Shown: positions 9,825-18,734 of the stretch, piece by piece
Layout of the letters: each line of letters begins with the position of its first letter
Position numbering within the stretch: the stretch's first letter is position 1
NCBI RefSeq assembly: GCF_003386665.1
Contig: NZ_QTUB01000001.1
Location: 620,001 to 684,000 of the forward strand
Direction of reading: 5' to 3'
Source: Xenorhabdus cabanillasii
GTDB taxonomy: Bacteria > Pseudomonadota > Gammaproteobacteria > Enterobacterales > Enterobacteriaceae
Length of the DNA: 64,000 nt
Position numbers and translations under genes: made by a program
The notes under the pieces: model-generated
The model's input: only the letters and a program-made list of their open reading frames with translations
What the model was told of the DNA's origin: nothing
Databases searched by the model: none

Positions 9825-10268
9825 ATGTTTAATATGGTAACAACAGATTCTGTTATTGAATTTCTAGGAGAGGCCGCTCTTCCATCGTCAATAATTATTG
9901 ATGACTTTAAGGAGGAATTCCATCTGCCAGTGACTTATTGGAACATACATGATTATAGAAAAAGTTGGTACAATTCTCTTAAAGAAGGTCTACAAAAAAG
10001 AGAGCATGCTGCATTAGCGGTTTCTATGTATGAACCCAGTAATATAAATTTTATTTTTACATGGATAATTTATTTTAAAGATAAAGAGGTTTTTATACAA
10101 AATCAAACCTTATTTATAGATGATTGTCCAAATTTTTCTCCTGACAGAATCAATGACTTTATTGAGCCTCGTTATACAAAAACCGACAGTGGTGAAAAAA
10201 TATCTGAATGGAGTACAGATCTAAATAGCATACTAGAGTTTTATAAAACACTAGAAAAAGAAATTTAG
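9825..10268 (+). CDS. Putative immunity protein (CdiI-like)
   Basis: 147 residues, no signal peptide or membrane segment, preceded by AAGGATTAAATA before the ATG. The features YWNIHDYRKSWYNSLKEGL, SMYEPSNINFIFTWIIYF, FIQNQTLFID and the C-terminal SGEKISEWSTDL resemble immunity proteins of contact-dependent inhibition and bacteriocin systems as I remember them; I cannot name the exact family. The position directly behind a bacteriocin stub supports an immunity role. AT-rich relative to the bacteriocin gene, as is common for exchanged toxin/immunity tips. Confidence 0.6.
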   Translation: MFNMVTTDSVIEFLGEAALPSSIIIDDFKEEFHLPVTYWNIHDYRKSWYNSLKEGLQKREHAALAVSMYEPSNINFIFTWIIYFKDKEVFIQNQTLFIDDCPNFSPDRINDFIEPRYTKTDSGEKISEWSTDLNSILEFYKTLEKEI

Positions 10269-10523
10269 AAGTTAAAATGCCGTCTTCAGAGAAGGTGGCA
10301 TTAGTTTCGTATCAGAGGGATATATAAAGAGTTTTAAAAACTCTGCTATTTCTATTAGCTTAAAATATAATGCGGTATAACTGATACCTTTGAAGATATT
10401 GAAATAGACTCAGAGTGTGAGGACTAATAATGTACAGGTGATTTTTCCATGAGTCATATAAAAATAATGTAAAACGGATCTATTGGAATTTTCGCTGGGA
10501 TTACCAAAAAGGAGACGTTATTA

Positions 10524-10820
10524 ATGTCAATGATGAAATTAATTATTGAAAATGAGCCTGTGGAAGATGTTCTGATGCTTTTTGCACTTACAGCCTCTTT
10601 TCCTTCATTGGATAGAATGTATACTTATTATAAATTTGAAGCAATTGCTAATCAAGATATTTGTGTTATTTTACAAATGATTATATATAAAGGGAAACTA
10701 TCTGAAGGTGATAGCGGTAAGACTATAAAAGGACCTAATTGGGTCGCTCCTGACTTTGTGAAAACAGGTAAGTATGATGCCATCTATGAAGAATATCTTA
10801 AGAGAAAATCTGAAAAATAG
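10524..10820 (+). CDS. Small acidic protein, possible second immunity gene
   Basis: 98 residues, with a strong ribosome binding site (AAAAAGGAG) 10 bases before the ATG. No family recognised. It opens MMKLIIENEPVEDVLMLFAL, has a central hydrophobic half and a charged tail. Downstream of a bacteriocin stub and one immunity-like gene, it could be an orphan immunity gene retained in an immunity array; this is inference from position only. A terminator follows 40 bases later. Confidence 0.55.
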   Translation: MSMMKLIIENEPVEDVLMLFALTASFPSLDRMYTYYKFEAIANQDICVILQMIIYKGKLSEGDSGKTIKGPNWVAPDFVKTGKYDAIYEEYLKRKSEK

Positions 10821-10860
10821 ATAAAGTTAAATATATTTTTCATAAAGTACCAATCTTAAG

Positions 10861-10888
10861 AGGGGAAGTGAGTACTTCTCCTTTTTTT
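10861..10888 (+). terminator. Rho-independent terminator after the small acidic gene
   Basis: AGGGGAAGT pairs with ACTTCTCCT around a four-base loop and is followed by seven T. Confidence 0.8.
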
Positions 10889-11085
10889 AAATCTATGTCC
10901 CATCCTAAATAAGGTCTATCTGTCTAACTTTGCTTAAGAAAGGCATAATATTTAGTCCGCTGGATTTTAAACGCAAACCGTTACAACTAGGTGACGAAAT
11001 GGAGCATTGTTGGACAGGAGAGACTGCTGCATAAATGCCCATGATTTTTATGCTCTTCAGCTCTGTCGCAGGCAATATATGATAT

Positions 11086-11553
11086 TCACGCGCTTCTATA
11101 CGGCCATCTCCTTATTCTATCGTGATATTTACGTGAACTCGAAATGACGCAATTATATTCCTGCCCTTTGTTTGGTATCAAAAATGTACTAACTGGATTT
11201 TTTAAATCTTTATCAAGACGAAAAAATATATCAATGTCTGGCGCTATGCTACCACTAAATTCATATGTATCACTTATCCCTAGAGGCGATAGAGTAACGA
11301 CTACAAATCTGGAAAAGCCTGGATGAATAAACTCCGAGCTGGCAGACATTATCCCAGTCCTTGTATTTATGTTATACCTATTGTTCACGTTTAAACCAAC
11401 GTACTTTGATCCAAAACTTGATAGTTTTTTAAAGCACTCAGCGTCACATTGAGGCGCTAAAGTAGTATCCTGTAATACGGCATGGACAAATTTCAGTATA
11501 ACTTTAGCTTCTCCCTCAAAAGAATTGGCATGAGTTTCTTTAATTTTTTTCAT
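11086..11553 (-). CDS. Hypothetical protein, 155 residues
   Basis: No family recognised. Predicted soluble, with four Cys (CDAEC near residue 40, one near 135) and a basic C-terminus (RKYHDRIRRWPYRSA). No signal peptide. The start MKKIKETHAN has a weak purine tract upstream (ATTACAATGGAG). AT-rich like the surrounding accessory DNA; flanked by the bacteriocin/immunity area and an intergenic stretch, so an effector or immunity role is possible but unsupported. Confidence 0.45.
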   Translation of the reverse strand: MKKIKETHANSFEGEAKVILKFVHAVLQDTTLAPQCDAECFKKLSSFGSKYVGLNVNNRYNINTRTGIMSASSEFIHPGFSRFVVVTLSPLGISDTYEFSGSIAPDIDIFFRLDKDLKNPVSTFLIPNKGQEYNCVISSSRKYHDRIRRWPYRSA

Positions 11554-12017
11554 AAATTGACTCCATTGTAATGGTAAATCATGTCTGAATTAGATTAATT
11601 AATAAACTCTCAAGTTAACTATATATTATGGTTCATATACAGAATCTTAATAACTAAGTCTTTCAAAACATGTATCCAATATTTTGTTTTTACATGACTT
11701 TCTTTGCGGTGTTTTGAAGGCATCCTTGATTTTGATACAGGGCGAAAGCGTGAACGTTTTTTGAGCTTTAGCTATATATAAAAAAACAGCCTTCGAGCAA
11801 TAATCACTCAGACTGGTCTTATTAAAGCATTAGTTAGTATTTTATTTACCTATTTGATTAAAAATAAGTCTTTTACTCTTTCGCCCTGTTAACACAACAA
11901 CATGACTTATTTAAATTATCGAAACAATTATCAATAGATTAAATAAAGGAAAATATAAAATTCAAACTCAATTAAGGGATAGCGTCCTATCCCCTAAATT
12001 TTAAGCGCTTAATTTGC
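11554..12017. other. AT-rich non-coding region with one long-range inverted repeat
   Basis: I see no coding potential. The only structure is the 12-base inverted repeat annotated at 11737-11889. Confidence 0.5.
11737..11889. repeat. Short element bounded by perfect 12-base inverted repeats
   Basis: ACAGGGCGAAAG at 11737-11748 is the exact reverse complement of CTTTCGCCCTGT at 11878-11889. The 153-base unit has no ORF and could be a miniature inverted-repeat element; I do not see a clear target duplication. Confidence 0.5.
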
Positions 12018-12867
12018 CTACTTTCCTTTGGACAACACTTTCTGCATCACCCTCTGACCGAACATGCCGGCAGATTGTCTGACCTGCCCCACGCCCTGGC
12101 TCATCATGTCCCCCACATCGCCCATCCGCACTCCGGCCCAGGCCAGTGCCCCCAGCCAGATCATCGGCAGCACAATAAACAATGTCCCCATCACCAGTCC
12201 CATAATCAAATCATCCGAGGTGTTCTGCATGCCCGCCAGATTAAACAGACTGTGGGTGTCTGAGCCGTACAGGGCGTCCAGCAGATGACTGTCCAGCCAG
12301 CGCGCCAGCTCCCACCAGAAGGTCAGGAAATTCAGGGCAAAAATCACAAACGTCAGGGTGAACACGGTCTTAAACTCATACCCGGCAAACAACAGCAGCA
12401 ACGGGATTAAGATATATAGCGCCATCAAAATCACCGCCTGCATCATCGGCAGTGCCTGTCGCACGGCATCAAACATCGGCATACTGAGTAATCCGCCCAG
12501 CAATGCCCCGGCGGAGGCACCGATCCGGTTAGCGCCATCCAAAAGACGGGGATCGGCACTGCCGCCATAGCTGGCATACACCCCCCCTGCCTGAGAAACG
12601 GTCAGGTTCACCGGACTGACCAGACGGCGGATCACTGCTTCCTGATATGCCTGTGTGTCTTTGCCCAGTATTTTCAGTGTCGCGGACAGACGCAGCCACA
12701 ACCCCGGATCAGCCTGTGCAAGGACCCGGTCTTTCAGACCGGTGTGGGCGGCTGACCACCAGCGGCAGGGTAAACAATCCGGTCGCAATCAGCATGTGCC
12801 ACAGGCCATTATTCACTACCCAGCCGAGCAGGGTCAGGAAATATTCCAGATAACTGTTGGTGGTCAT
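12018..12867 (-). pseudogene. ICE conjugal transfer TraG-like membrane protein, degraded
   Basis: The start MTTNSYLEYFLTLLGWVV and the first membrane segment (GLWHMLIATGLFTLPLVV) lie in one frame (12735-12867). The rest is in another frame after a deletion and frameshift near 12735. The C-terminal part has polytopic membrane segments (ALLGGLLSMPMFDAVRQALP, AVILMALYILIPLLLLF, TLTFVIFALNFLTFWWELA, LIMGLVMGTLFIVLPMIWLG) and ends VMQKVLSKGK, typical of the TraG N-domain protein of G-type ICE secretion systems. In intact elements it has about 500 residues; here roughly 280 codons remain. Confidence 0.8.
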
Positions 12868-13202
12868 ATCACACTTCCCTGACTGACTGACAACGCATAT
12901 TCACACAACAGGACAAACAGCAGGCTGACCATCATCACCCGCCTCAGCGTTGCGCGGTATTCCGCCTGATGTTTGACCCTTTGCCAGATTTTCCGGCCGC
13001 CCCAAATCAGCAGCGTATAAAGGCTTAATCGCCACAACAGCCAGAGCGATTGATAATTTGCCATCCCGCGATTGATGGCAGACAAGGTGTCGGGATAACG
13101 TATCCCTGTCCAGCCGATGGCTAACGTCACTGTCATCACCATAGCGATAATCAGTAATAACCTAACGCCTTGTCTTAATCCTGAACGTTTCTCTGCCATC
13201 AT
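12864..13202 (-). CDS. ICE small membrane protein
   Basis: About 112 residues starting MMAEKRSGLRQGVR, with three hydrophobic segments (LLLIIAMVMTVTLAIGWTGI, WLLWRLSLYTLLIWGG, VMMVSLLFVLLCEYALSV). It overlaps the TraG-like start by ATGA and begins inside the end of the PFL_4711-like gene, so the three were translationally coupled. This is the usual gene order of the conjugation block in PFGI-1-like elements. The start at 13202 or 13199 is preferred to the longer in-frame extension, which overlaps real coding sequence in another frame. Confidence 0.7.
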   Translation of the reverse strand: MMAEKRSGLRQGVRLLLIIAMVMTVTLAIGWTGIRYPDTLSAINRGMANYQSLWLLWRLSLYTLLIWGGRKIWQRVKHQAEYRATLRRVMMVSLLFVLLCEYALSVSQGSVI

Positions 13203-13632
13203 GAGCCTGACCTGTGCGCTTCCAGCTGAGAAAAACGGGCATCCTGGCTTTCCGGTACCTGTTTTGTGGATGGGCGTTAATGAGTTGCGTATCCCGTTCA
13301 ATAATGGTCAGGATAGAATTACGGGACAGCACCTGTTTCAGTGCCATTTCATTCTTTAACGCACTAATTTCCCGGTCCAGTGCTGCAATCCGGCGTTCAC
13401 CTTCCGCCAGCGCTTCCGATTGTGCCGCCGCATTGGGTTCGGACATGCCGGTGATAAGCATCCGGCGCATCAGTAACGCCGTTTCGGTGGTCTCACTCAT
13501 CGCCAGTTCCCCGGCCAGACGCGCGGTCAACGCAGCATTGTCCGGGTCTCGCTGCAACGCCTGAATGACGCCCTGCGTCACCGTCAGGCTGCCAGTTTTC
13601 AGTCTGGTAAGATTCGCCGCCGTCGGTTTTTC
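13162..13632 (-). pseudogene. C-terminal fragment of ICE PFL_4711-family protein
   Basis: The frame contains KPTAANLTRLKTGSLTVTQG, ETETALLMRRMLITGMSEPN-like and GERRIAALDREISALKNEMA, characteristic of the TIGR03755/PFL_4711 family associated with ICE type IV secretion. The N-terminal two thirds are missing: an IS66 end (GTAAGCGTACGG) interrupts it at 13633. Role in transfer is unknown even for intact members. Confidence 0.75.
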
Positions 13633-13717
13633 GTAAGCGTACGGGGAACCCCACCTAGCCAGAGGGAATTCACTGATTAAAATAGTGTCACCTATTCTTA
13701 TGATGGAAAAAACCCAC

Positions 13718-14047
13718 ATGAGCCAATCCTGGTTTACTCAAGCTGAGTGGCGGGACCTGTTTGAACAGCAGAAAAAATCCGAACTGACTGTTCGCCAGTT
13801 TTGCCAAAAGATCGGTATCTCAACAACCCGGTTCTATCACCACCGCCAACGTGGCTCCCGTCCACAGGAAAAGCCCTCTGGGTCGGCTGCCCCGTCTGCT
13901 TTTATTAAAATCAGTGCCGCTCAGGAAAAATCCGCCTCATTCAGCATGCCCCCTATTTTATTTGAAACACCGTATGGCACACTGCGTTTCCCTGCCGGTA
14001 CAGAGACCCACGTCATCATTGCGATTATCCGGGGGCTCGCCGCATGA
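13718..14047 (+). CDS. tnpA: IS66 accessory protein TnpA
   Basis: 109 residues from ATG 13718 with a helix-turn-helix (MSQSWFTQAEWRDLFEQQ, LTVRQFCQKIGISTTRFYHH) and the C-terminal strand FETPYGTLRFPAGTE typical of IS66 Orf1. Intact. Overlaps the tnpB start by four bases (ATGA), as in the family. Required together with TnpB and TnpC for transposition, which this copy can no longer perform. Confidence 0.85.
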   Translation: MSQSWFTQAEWRDLFEQQKKSELTVRQFCQKIGISTTRFYHHRQRGSRPQEKPSGSAAPSAFIKISAAQEKSASFSMPPILFETPYGTLRFPAGTETHVIIAIIRGLAA

Positions 14048-14432
14048 AAATGTTTGTGGATGTCCCGGACGTTTATTTGTGCCGCCCGTTTATCGACTGC
14101 CGAAAATCCATCAACGGGCTGGCGGTCTGGGTGGGCTGGAAATGCCACTGTCGTCGACGCAAACCGCGTTATTCCTCTTTTGCAACAAGAAGCGGGATAA
14201 ACTCAAAATCCTGTACTGGGATAAAACCGGGTTTGCCCTCTGGTACAAGCGGCTGGAAAACGCAAAATTCAAATGGCCTGCCGCCGTCAACAGCCCCTCC
14301 CTGAGCCTGACGGAGCAACAGCTGCATAGGCTGTATCAGGTTATGATGTCATCGGCCATCAGCCCTTCGCCGTACAGGATTGCCATGTCATCTGATCCCT
14401 TGATGATCATCAAACCAACAGGCATTAATTAA
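14044..14432 (+). pseudogene. tnpB: IS66 TnpB, frameshifted
   Basis: It begins in one frame with MKMFVDVPDVYLCRPFIDCR, KSINGLAVWV and continues after a shift near 14122 with TQTALFLFCNKKRDKLKILY, WDKTGFALWYKRLENAKFKW, the conserved IS66 Orf2 core. Confidence 0.82.
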
Positions 14433-14465
14433 GCTTTTTCGCCGGGGATGGCGTAAAATGTCCCC

Positions 14466-14782
14466 ATGAAAATCGATATCAATGCCCTGCCCAATGACCC
14501 CACTGAACTGAAACGGCTGCTGATTAAGCAGTCGCAGCGGCTGGCCTTTTTAGAAGAACAGTTTCGCTTAGCGCAGCAAAAACGGTTTGGGGCCTCTTCG
14601 GAAGCATTCCCCGGGCAAGGGGAGTTGTTTAACGAAGCGGAAGAAATTGCGCTGCCGGCTGAAACCGCCACCGCACAGGAAACCCTCACGTCTCCCCGCC
14701 GTAAGCCGATACGCCAACCCCTGCCCAAAGATTTACCGCGTGAAACCGTGTTCCACGATATCGCCGATGAGGAAAAACAGTG
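14466..14782 (+). pseudogene. tnpC: IS66 transposase TnpC, N-terminal fragment
   Basis: The N-terminal coiled-coil/leucine-zipper region is present (ELKRLLIKQSQRLAFLEEQF, LAQQKRFGASSEA) and the start of the zinc-finger region (LPRETVFHDIADEEK). The DDE domain is absent because the sequence switches to ICE ATPase coding DNA at about 14782. Confidence 0.82.
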
Positions 14783-15683
14783 TGCCACATCACCCGCTCG
14801 GATCGGGGCTTAATTCGTGAGGCGATTATGCAGGCCGCCCGGATCAGTTTTGACGAGTCGCGCCAGATGGTGGCATCAGACTTACAAAACGCGCTGTATG
14901 CCATCGCCCGCAATCATCAACAGGATGACCACGGCCAGCCGTTAATCACCACCCACCGGCGGGCACGGGCCGATGAAATGGGCCAGCGCCATGTCAATGT
15001 TTACCCAGGGATTTGAGGGCGAGTTGTTTAACCGCCCCGGTACGCCGTGGCCGGAGGTGGATGTCGCCCTGATTGATCTGGGGACACTGGCGCGGGAGAA
15101 CTATTCAGCGCAGATGGCACTGGCGATGGTATCACTGATTAACAAAGTCAATAATCTCGCCGAACGGGATCAGTATCAAGACCGCGAACTGCAACTGGTG
15201 ATTGACGAAGGCCATATCACCACCACCAACCCGCTGTTATCCCCCTATATGACCAAGGTGGTCAAAATGTGGCGTAAACTGGGTGTCTGGCTGTGGCTCG
15301 CCACACAAAACCTGGCGGACTACCCGGATACCGCTGAAAAGATGCTGAATATGGCGGAGTGGTGGCTGTGTCTGACTATGCCACCGGATGAAGTGGAACA
15401 GATTGCCCGGTTTAAAAAACTGACCGAAGAGCAAAAAGCGGTCTTGCTCTCTGCCAGTAAACTGCCCCGCAGTTATACCGAAGGCGTGGTGCTGGCGAAA
15501 AAAATTGAGGCGCTGTTCCGGGTGGTGCCGCCGAGCCTGTATCTGGCACTGGGCATGACGGAAAAAGAAGAAAAAGCGGAACGGCGGGCGTTAATGCGGG
15601 AACATCAGTGCAGTGAACTGGAAGCCGCTGTTCTGGTTGCAAGGAAGATGGATGTGGTTCGGGAGTTGGGGGTAAGTCTTTAA
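14780..15683 (+). pseudogene. C-terminal part of ICE conjugative ATPase (VirB4/TraC-like, PFL_4706 family)
   Basis: The frame HITRSDRGLIREAIMQAARI, FDESRQMVASDLQNALYA, then after a frameshift near 14990 FTQGFEGELFNRPGTPWPE, with Walker B QLVIDEGHITT, motif WLWLATQNLADYPDTAEKM and the tail PPSLYLALGMTEKEEKAERR. This is the energising ATPase of the G-type secretion system. The Walker A half is missing. It lies on the plus strand, opposite to the other conjugation fragments, which indicates an inversion. Confidence 0.85.
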
Positions 15684-15721
15684 AGAAAGCTCCCAGCACT
15701 ATGGCTGGGATCGCGTTCAGG

Positions 15722-16057
15722 TTAGTCTTCGTATTTGAAGTCAACATTGAGCTTCATTTTTTCCACATCCACGGTCACTATACAGCCTGACCAATGCGGT
15801 GGTTGTTCCGAATGGATGTTGTCTACAAAAAATTGCCTGAGTGAAACTAATAGCTCTCTTAATTGATGATCTATGAGTCCATCCTCGGGTAAAAACCAAT
15901 GTTTATCATGGTTATTATTGATGTAATCATATTTAAATTGGCAGCAATTACCATCTAAGGATAATTGCGCGTCCATAATGATTTTTTTTGCATCATCCGG
16001 CGCTGTATTGTACAGGAGCTGACCAATTTTGGCATATATCTTATCGTCTAAACTCAT
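15722..16057 (-). CDS. YezG-family immunity protein
   Basis: 111 residues. The N-terminus KIYAKIGQLLYNTAPDDAKK, the FKYDY segment, ELLVSLRQFFVDN and the final WSGCIVTVDVEKMKLNVDFKY match the DUF600/YezG immunity family, which neutralises nuclease toxins of polymorphic toxin systems. It lies 21 bases downstream of a nuclease toxin tip on the same strand and has GGAAG before its ATG. It is intact although the toxin frame is broken. Confidence 0.8.
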   Translation of the reverse strand: MSLDDKIYAKIGQLLYNTAPDDAKKIIMDAQLSLDGNCCQFKYDYINNNHDKHWFLPEDGLIDHQLRELLVSLRQFFVDNIHSEQPPHWSGCIVTVDVEKMKLNVDFKYED

Positions 16058-16078
16058 TATTTGCTTCCAGAAGCATTT

Positions 16079-16945
16079 TTAGTCATTATTAAAGTTGGCT
16101 CGTCTTGGTGCTTCACCACCTATTTTATAGGTAACATTAAAACTGGCCGGGCGTTTGCTGTCATCAGTATAAATTGGTTGTATTTTTACATCCACGGTCT
16201 TACCGGATTTTAATGCATCATGCCAGCTTCTTTCCATGTTTCGCCATTCACCATGTCTATTTAAGCTAGCATTCATTGGCACCATATTCAGTTTTTCACC
16301 CGGTCCATTGAAAATAGAACCGATTAAATGGCCACCATCATCGCCCGGATTCCCCTGATGACCCTTTTGCGCTGTTGGTAGTTGTTACGGTCATTAGTTG
16401 ACAGGGTTAATGACGCTTCAACGCTAACCGGCCGGCTTAAGGCGTCAGTACGGTAGGTTTTGTTCCCGTCCACATGGTAAGTCGCATTGGGTTCCGGGTT
16501 GTTCATTTGTTTATCCCAGGCTCTTTTCTTACCTGAGTCGACAATATACACGGGTCCTTTAGAGGAATCGCCGTGCTGATTGGCTTGCGGATTATGGATG
16601 TTCGTTCTGATTCCTTTCCCTGTCATCGAAAATCTTGGAGCTTCACCAGTCAGAGATTTTGCACCATTAAGGGCATACGCCAGTGCCTGACCGGCCCCAT
16701 TGGTATACTCTTCAAAGATAGCGTTATCTTTTGCCGTCTCTTCAAATGTGAACGCAATCACACTCTTATCAAAATACAGTCTGCCGCTCAACGTATCGGC
16801 GTATTCTAATGCCTGGTTAGCGAATTCGCTAAGTGCAAAGGTGCACATTGTTGGATTGGCCTGACACTCGGCTTTAACGAATTCTCGCTCCTCTGCCCGT
16901 TTAGTGCGCGCTTTCTCAAGGATAGATGCGGTGTCTTCCCCTCTT
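16079..16945 (-). pseudogene. Polymorphic toxin C-terminal module with DNA/RNA non-specific endonuclease domain
   Basis: Read right to left: a pre-toxin segment (ERGEDTASILEKARTKRAEE, AECQANPTMCTFALSEFAN), a linker, then the nuclease domain YIVDSGKKRAWDKQMNN, HVDGNKTYRTDALSRPVSVE, QKGHQGNPGDDGGHLIGSIF, MVPMNASLNRHGEWRNMERS, matching Endonuclease_NS_2 with its DGGH catalytic core. One frameshift near 16370 separates the first part from the DGGH part. No secretion or receptor region is present, so it is an orphan tip from a CdiA/hemagglutinin-type effector. Its YezG immunity gene follows. Confidence 0.75.
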
Positions 16946-16949
16946 TCCG

Positions 16950-18022
16950 CCCTCGCAGCAGAAATTGGTGGCGGGGATGCGAAAGGGGCTGCTGCTGGTG
17001 CGTTGGCTGCTGAATTGGCAGCGGTTGTCATGGAAAGCACGCTATTTGAACCTACGTACAAAAATGAAGCTGAACGACAATTTCATAAAATTCAAGAAGC
17101 GCTTACAGGCAATGAAACTAAGGCTCAAACAGCGCAGGTTATTGGAGCATTGTCAGGTGCATTAATTAGCGGTACTCCAGAAGGTGTTTACAGTGCGGCT
17201 AACAGCGCTGATCTCGTTTACCGTTATAACTATACAGACCACATGTGGGATCAGATCTTCCGTGAAAACGGAAGAGATATGATAGCAGCAAAAAATGGAG
17301 ATAAAGCTGCTGCAGAACGTGTTGCTGCACGACAGGATGGGGCTACCGCTGCTCTTGCCGTTTCAGCCGGAGCATACGCTACAGTTTACGGTGGTTATAT
17401 ACTGATTGGAAGCACTCCTGAAATGCTTATGGCTGGTCGTGCCACTTTTGAAGCTTGTAAGACTCAGCCAGCTCTATGCGTAAATAATATGGCTATCTTT
17501 ACAGCTGATACCATTGCTCCTGAAGCAGCTATGGGTACTGGGCTTTTGGCTGTTGGTACTGTCAAGGTATTGGGTAACAGCAAAGAAAGTGCAATGAAAT
17601 TAGCTGAGGAGTTAGGTAATACCTCAAGAGCACTTTTAGAGAAAAATAAGTTAGATACTCACATAGTAACAAATCTGGTAGAAACAGAAAAAAGAAGCAA
17701 CAGAAGCGTTGCACAATTGCCAAATGGCCAGTGGGTTGATGCAGATGGTTTACCATTACCTGTTACGTCAAGTGTCGGGGTTGCTGGTAGAGTTCCTGCT
17801 GTGCTACAAAGTGGCGGTAATACAATGAATCAAAGTACAGCCAACGGATTAAATAAATATTTTGGTGAGAAATTACATAAAAGAGAGTGGGGAAGAGCCT
17901 TGGAAGAGCTAAAAGCCGATAATAATTTAAGAAATGATCACCATGGACGAATTCTTGATAATGGTGATTATATTAATTCGGTTGGTGAAATTATCGGCAA
18001 TATAGGAGATTATTTAAAATGA
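16950..18022 (+). CDS. Orphan C-terminal module of a CdiA/hemagglutinin-like toxin
   Basis: An open frame from 16904 whose convincing part begins near 16950: alanine/glycine-rich pre-toxin sequence (EIGGGDAKGAAAGALAAELA, TKAQTAQVIGALSGALISGT, SADLVYRYNYTDHMWDQIF), a hydrophobic stretch around residues 170-230, and a variable tip (YFGEKLHKREWGRALEELKA, NDHHGRILDNGDYINSVGEI) that I do not recognise but whose NDHHG region could be catalytic. It lacks signal peptide and N-terminal filament, so the start is artificial or the gene is a remnant. The stop overlaps the next gene by four bases (ATGA), coupling it to a DUF4279 immunity protein. Confidence 0.65.
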
Positions 18023-18480
18023 GCAGAATTACATCTCGAAGAACCCCAATATCCCCCAATTATCCCAGTTGCGATGAATGTTATGCTAAATTATTAATTT
18101 ATCCTGGAAATATACATCCAGATGAGGTGAGTTCTTTGCTGTTATTAGAACCAACTAAAAAAAATATTGTAGGGACACGGATTGTAAATAGACTGGGGCG
18201 AGTAAAGGAAATAAAAATATCAGGTTGGTTCTTGTCCTCAGAGAATTATGTAAATTCAAAAGATCTTAGAGATCACTTGAACTGGATTTTGGATAGAATC
18301 ATGCCATCTTCTGGTGGGCTTAAGCAGTTACAAAATATAGATGGAGTGACAATGGGTATCGACTGTGTCTGGCGTTCTATAGCTGGTCATGGTGGTCCAA
18401 CATTGTGGCCAGAGCAGATGCAAGCAATGTCTGAATTAGGCTTAGAGTGCTCTTTTGATATCTATTTCGTGGGTGATTAA
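18019..18480 (+). CDS. DUF4279-family immunity protein
   Basis: 153 residues. CDECYAKLLIYPGNIHPDEV, LLLEPTKKNIVGTR, SGWFLSSENYVNSKDLRDHL and the end ELGLECSFDIYF fit DUF4279, a family repeatedly found next to polymorphic toxins. It overlaps the toxin tip by ATGA, so the pair is translationally coupled. It is probably the cognate antidote of the unrecognised toxin tip upstream. Lower GC than the ICE genes. Confidence 0.75.
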   Translation: MSRITSRRTPISPNYPSCDECYAKLLIYPGNIHPDEVSSLLLLEPTKKNIVGTRIVNRLGRVKEIKISGWFLSSENYVNSKDLRDHLNWILDRIMPSSGGLKQLQNIDGVTMGIDCVWRSIAGHGGPTLWPEQMQAMSELGLECSFDIYFVGD

Positions 18481-18734
18481 CGGTTGTGATGTGGCTTATG
18501 AAGCTCATATAAATCAACTTATTAAATATAAAACTTTAGCCAAAAATCTGGGGTTATCCTTTTAGTCGTTAGTTATTCTTATCAAGCCGGGTAATAAGCT
18601 GTCCGGCTTCGCTAGCAACGCTAATCGGTAACCTTATGATGCTGAATCCTGAGCGATAAAAACAGGCAGCTTAAATTAACTGGGGGGCCAACAATCTTGA
18701 CAATTACCGCTCCAGTACGAGTCAATATTAATAA
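18481..18734. other. Intergenic stretch after the DUF4279 gene
   Basis: No gene recognised. It leads into group II intron sequence on the other strand. Confidence 0.4.

Larger units (their letters stand above)
13633..14782 (+). mobile_element. IS66-family element, right end missing
   Basis: The left terminal inverted repeat GTAAGCGTACGG fits IS66. Genes follow in the family order: tnpA, tnpB and tnpC, the last truncated. The element inserted in the PFL_4711-like gene and its right part is fused to an ICE ATPase fragment. Confidence 0.8.
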
